Shown here: piece after piece, positions 5,219 to 5,768 of the stretch
How the letters are laid out: each line of letters opens with the position of its first letter
Position numbering within the stretch: position 1 is the stretch's first letter
Assembly: GCA_049965615.1 (NCBI GenBank)
Contig: JBMFWD010000107.1
Coordinates: 1-5,768 of the forward strand
Direction of reading: 5' to 3'
Source of the DNA: Acidobacterium sp049965615
Lineage (GTDB): Bacteria > Acidobacteriota > Terriglobia > Terriglobales > Acidobacteriaceae
DNA length: 5,768 nt
Made by a program: the position numbers and the translations under genes
The notes under the pieces: generated by a model
Seen by the model: the letters and a program-made list of their open reading frames with translations, nothing else
Databases searched by the model: none
What the model was told of the DNA's origin: nothing

Positions 5219-5396
5219 TTTAATAGTGCATGCGACGATTCAACAGGAGAATTCGCGAGGCCAAGGGTGCATAAGTAATGAATTCATGAAGTTATATAGG
5301 ATTCTGGCCCTTCCAAATTCCCAAACTCCTTTGCGGATAAACTGATTCGGCCAAGTCTCCTATCCATCTCGCTCGATTCGGCGCCAGCAACCTTCC
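5219..5396. other. intergenic stretch after lipA, no gene seen
   Basis: Composition drops from strongly GC-rich coding sequence to near-balanced DNA. It holds only a 19-codon frame (5286-5345) with no convincing ribosome site, and that is in the same frame as the downstream orphan frame, separated from it by the TGA at 5343-5345. I see no RNA gene, terminal inverted repeat or phage attachment pattern. Confidence 0.5.
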
Positions 5397-5726
5397 GTGA
5401 GAGTGCATCTTTCTCCGGTTACCGATCCCGGCGTTTTGGACAAACCAGAACTACTCATAGATCCAAATTCAACCAACCATGGAAGATCTTCTTTCTTCCG
5501 GTATATATCGGTGGGCTGCCTACCCTTTTTGCGTGTCGGAGACCTGTGGATGGGGCAAAAACTACACCTTATGCCGGATTATCAGGTCCATACGTTTCAG
5601 AATCTGCGAGTCGACGAGTCGACAACATCGCTTGTCAAAGCAGGACTCTCGAAAGATGGCAGCAACTTCTTGCTTCCGCTCAACGAGCACCCTGTCGTTA
5701 GCACACGATATGTCCGGTTGAGATAG
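5397..5726 (+). CDS. weak orphan reading frame, possible gene remnant
   Basis: A 109-codon frame from a GTG at 5397 to the TAG at 5724-5726; the frame is open from 5346. I do not recognise it. Codon third positions are roughly balanced in G/C, unlike the strongly G/C-ending codons of the genes before it. No Shine-Dalgarno site precedes the GTG. The later half (from the ATG at 5550: MGQKLHLMPDYQ, then VDESTTSLVKAGL and FLLPLNEHP) looks more protein-like than the first part, so the true start may be 5550, giving 58 residues. No signal peptide, membrane segment or catalytic motif is evident. It may be a small gene, a decayed fragment of an acquired gene or chance. A tandem 8-mer GAGTCGAC lies within it at 5608-5623. 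Confidence 0.3.
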   Translation: MRVHLSPVTDPGVLDKPELLIDPNSTNHGRSSFFRYISVGCLPFLRVGDLWMGQKLHLMPDYQVHTFQNLRVDESTTSLVKAGLSKDGSNFLLPLNEHPVVSTRYVRLR

Positions 5727-5768
5727 CAAATGAACTGTCCGCATAGCGGGCGGCGAGGATGGAGCCAT

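Noticed and set aside
5562..5768. Minus-strand 68-codon frame beginning at the window end
   Set aside because: No recognisable motif and no way to see its upstream region; it overlaps the other weak frame and is best regarded as chance.
1..5768. CRISPR array, insertion sequence ends, prophage or toxin-antitoxin genes
   Set aside because: No regularly spaced repeats, transposase or integrase motifs, or small paired genes were seen beyond the intron end.

Overview
This window looks like chromosomal DNA of a high-GC Gram-negative bacterium, most likely an Acidobacteriota of the Terriglobia type (Granulicella, Edaphobacter, Terriglobus and relatives). That assignment is inference. It rests on the Ser/Thr-rich lipoprotein with a DUF4382-like front and DUF5666-like modules, on strong G/C bias at third codon positions in the core genes, and on the style of the MsrA and LipA proteins. 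No rRNA or other marker gene is present to confirm it.

Layout. Positions 1-70 (+) look like the 3' end of a group II intron: a domain V hairpin, a domain VI hairpin and a terminal AT. The rest of the intron lies outside the window. It abuts the 3' end of a large minus-strand lipoprotein gene (96-1502) that has a textbook Shine-Dalgarno sequence. A 373-bp divergent intergenic region (1503-1875) holds direct repeats, two good inverted repeats and weak promoter-like elements. Four plus-strand genes follow, tightly spaced: a zinc-dependent medium-chain alcohol/polyol dehydrogenase (1876-2928), an SDR oxidoreductase overlapping it by 4 bp (2925-3713), msrA (3792-4262) and lipA (4292-5203). After lipA the base composition drops and about 560 bp carry only a weak orphan reading frame (5397-5726).

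How the genes may work together. The zinc dehydrogenase and the SDR are translationally coupled and together resemble the IdnD/IdnO type of pair, which oxidises and reduces a sugar acid or polyol at one carbon through a keto intermediate. The substrate is not determined. MsrA (repair of oxidised methionine) and LipA (insertion of sulfur into octanoyl groups to make lipoyl cofactors) are housekeeping enzymes. They may be co-transcribed with the pair or have their own promoters; a TACAAT box lies 8 nt before the lipA ATG. The lipoprotein is probably exported and acylated; its function is unknown.

I see no clear new multi-gene system. The items most worth checking are the group II intron end with no visible branch-point adenosine, the Lys-to-Arg change in the SDR catalytic motif, the inverted repeats between the divergent genes, and the compositional break after lipA.
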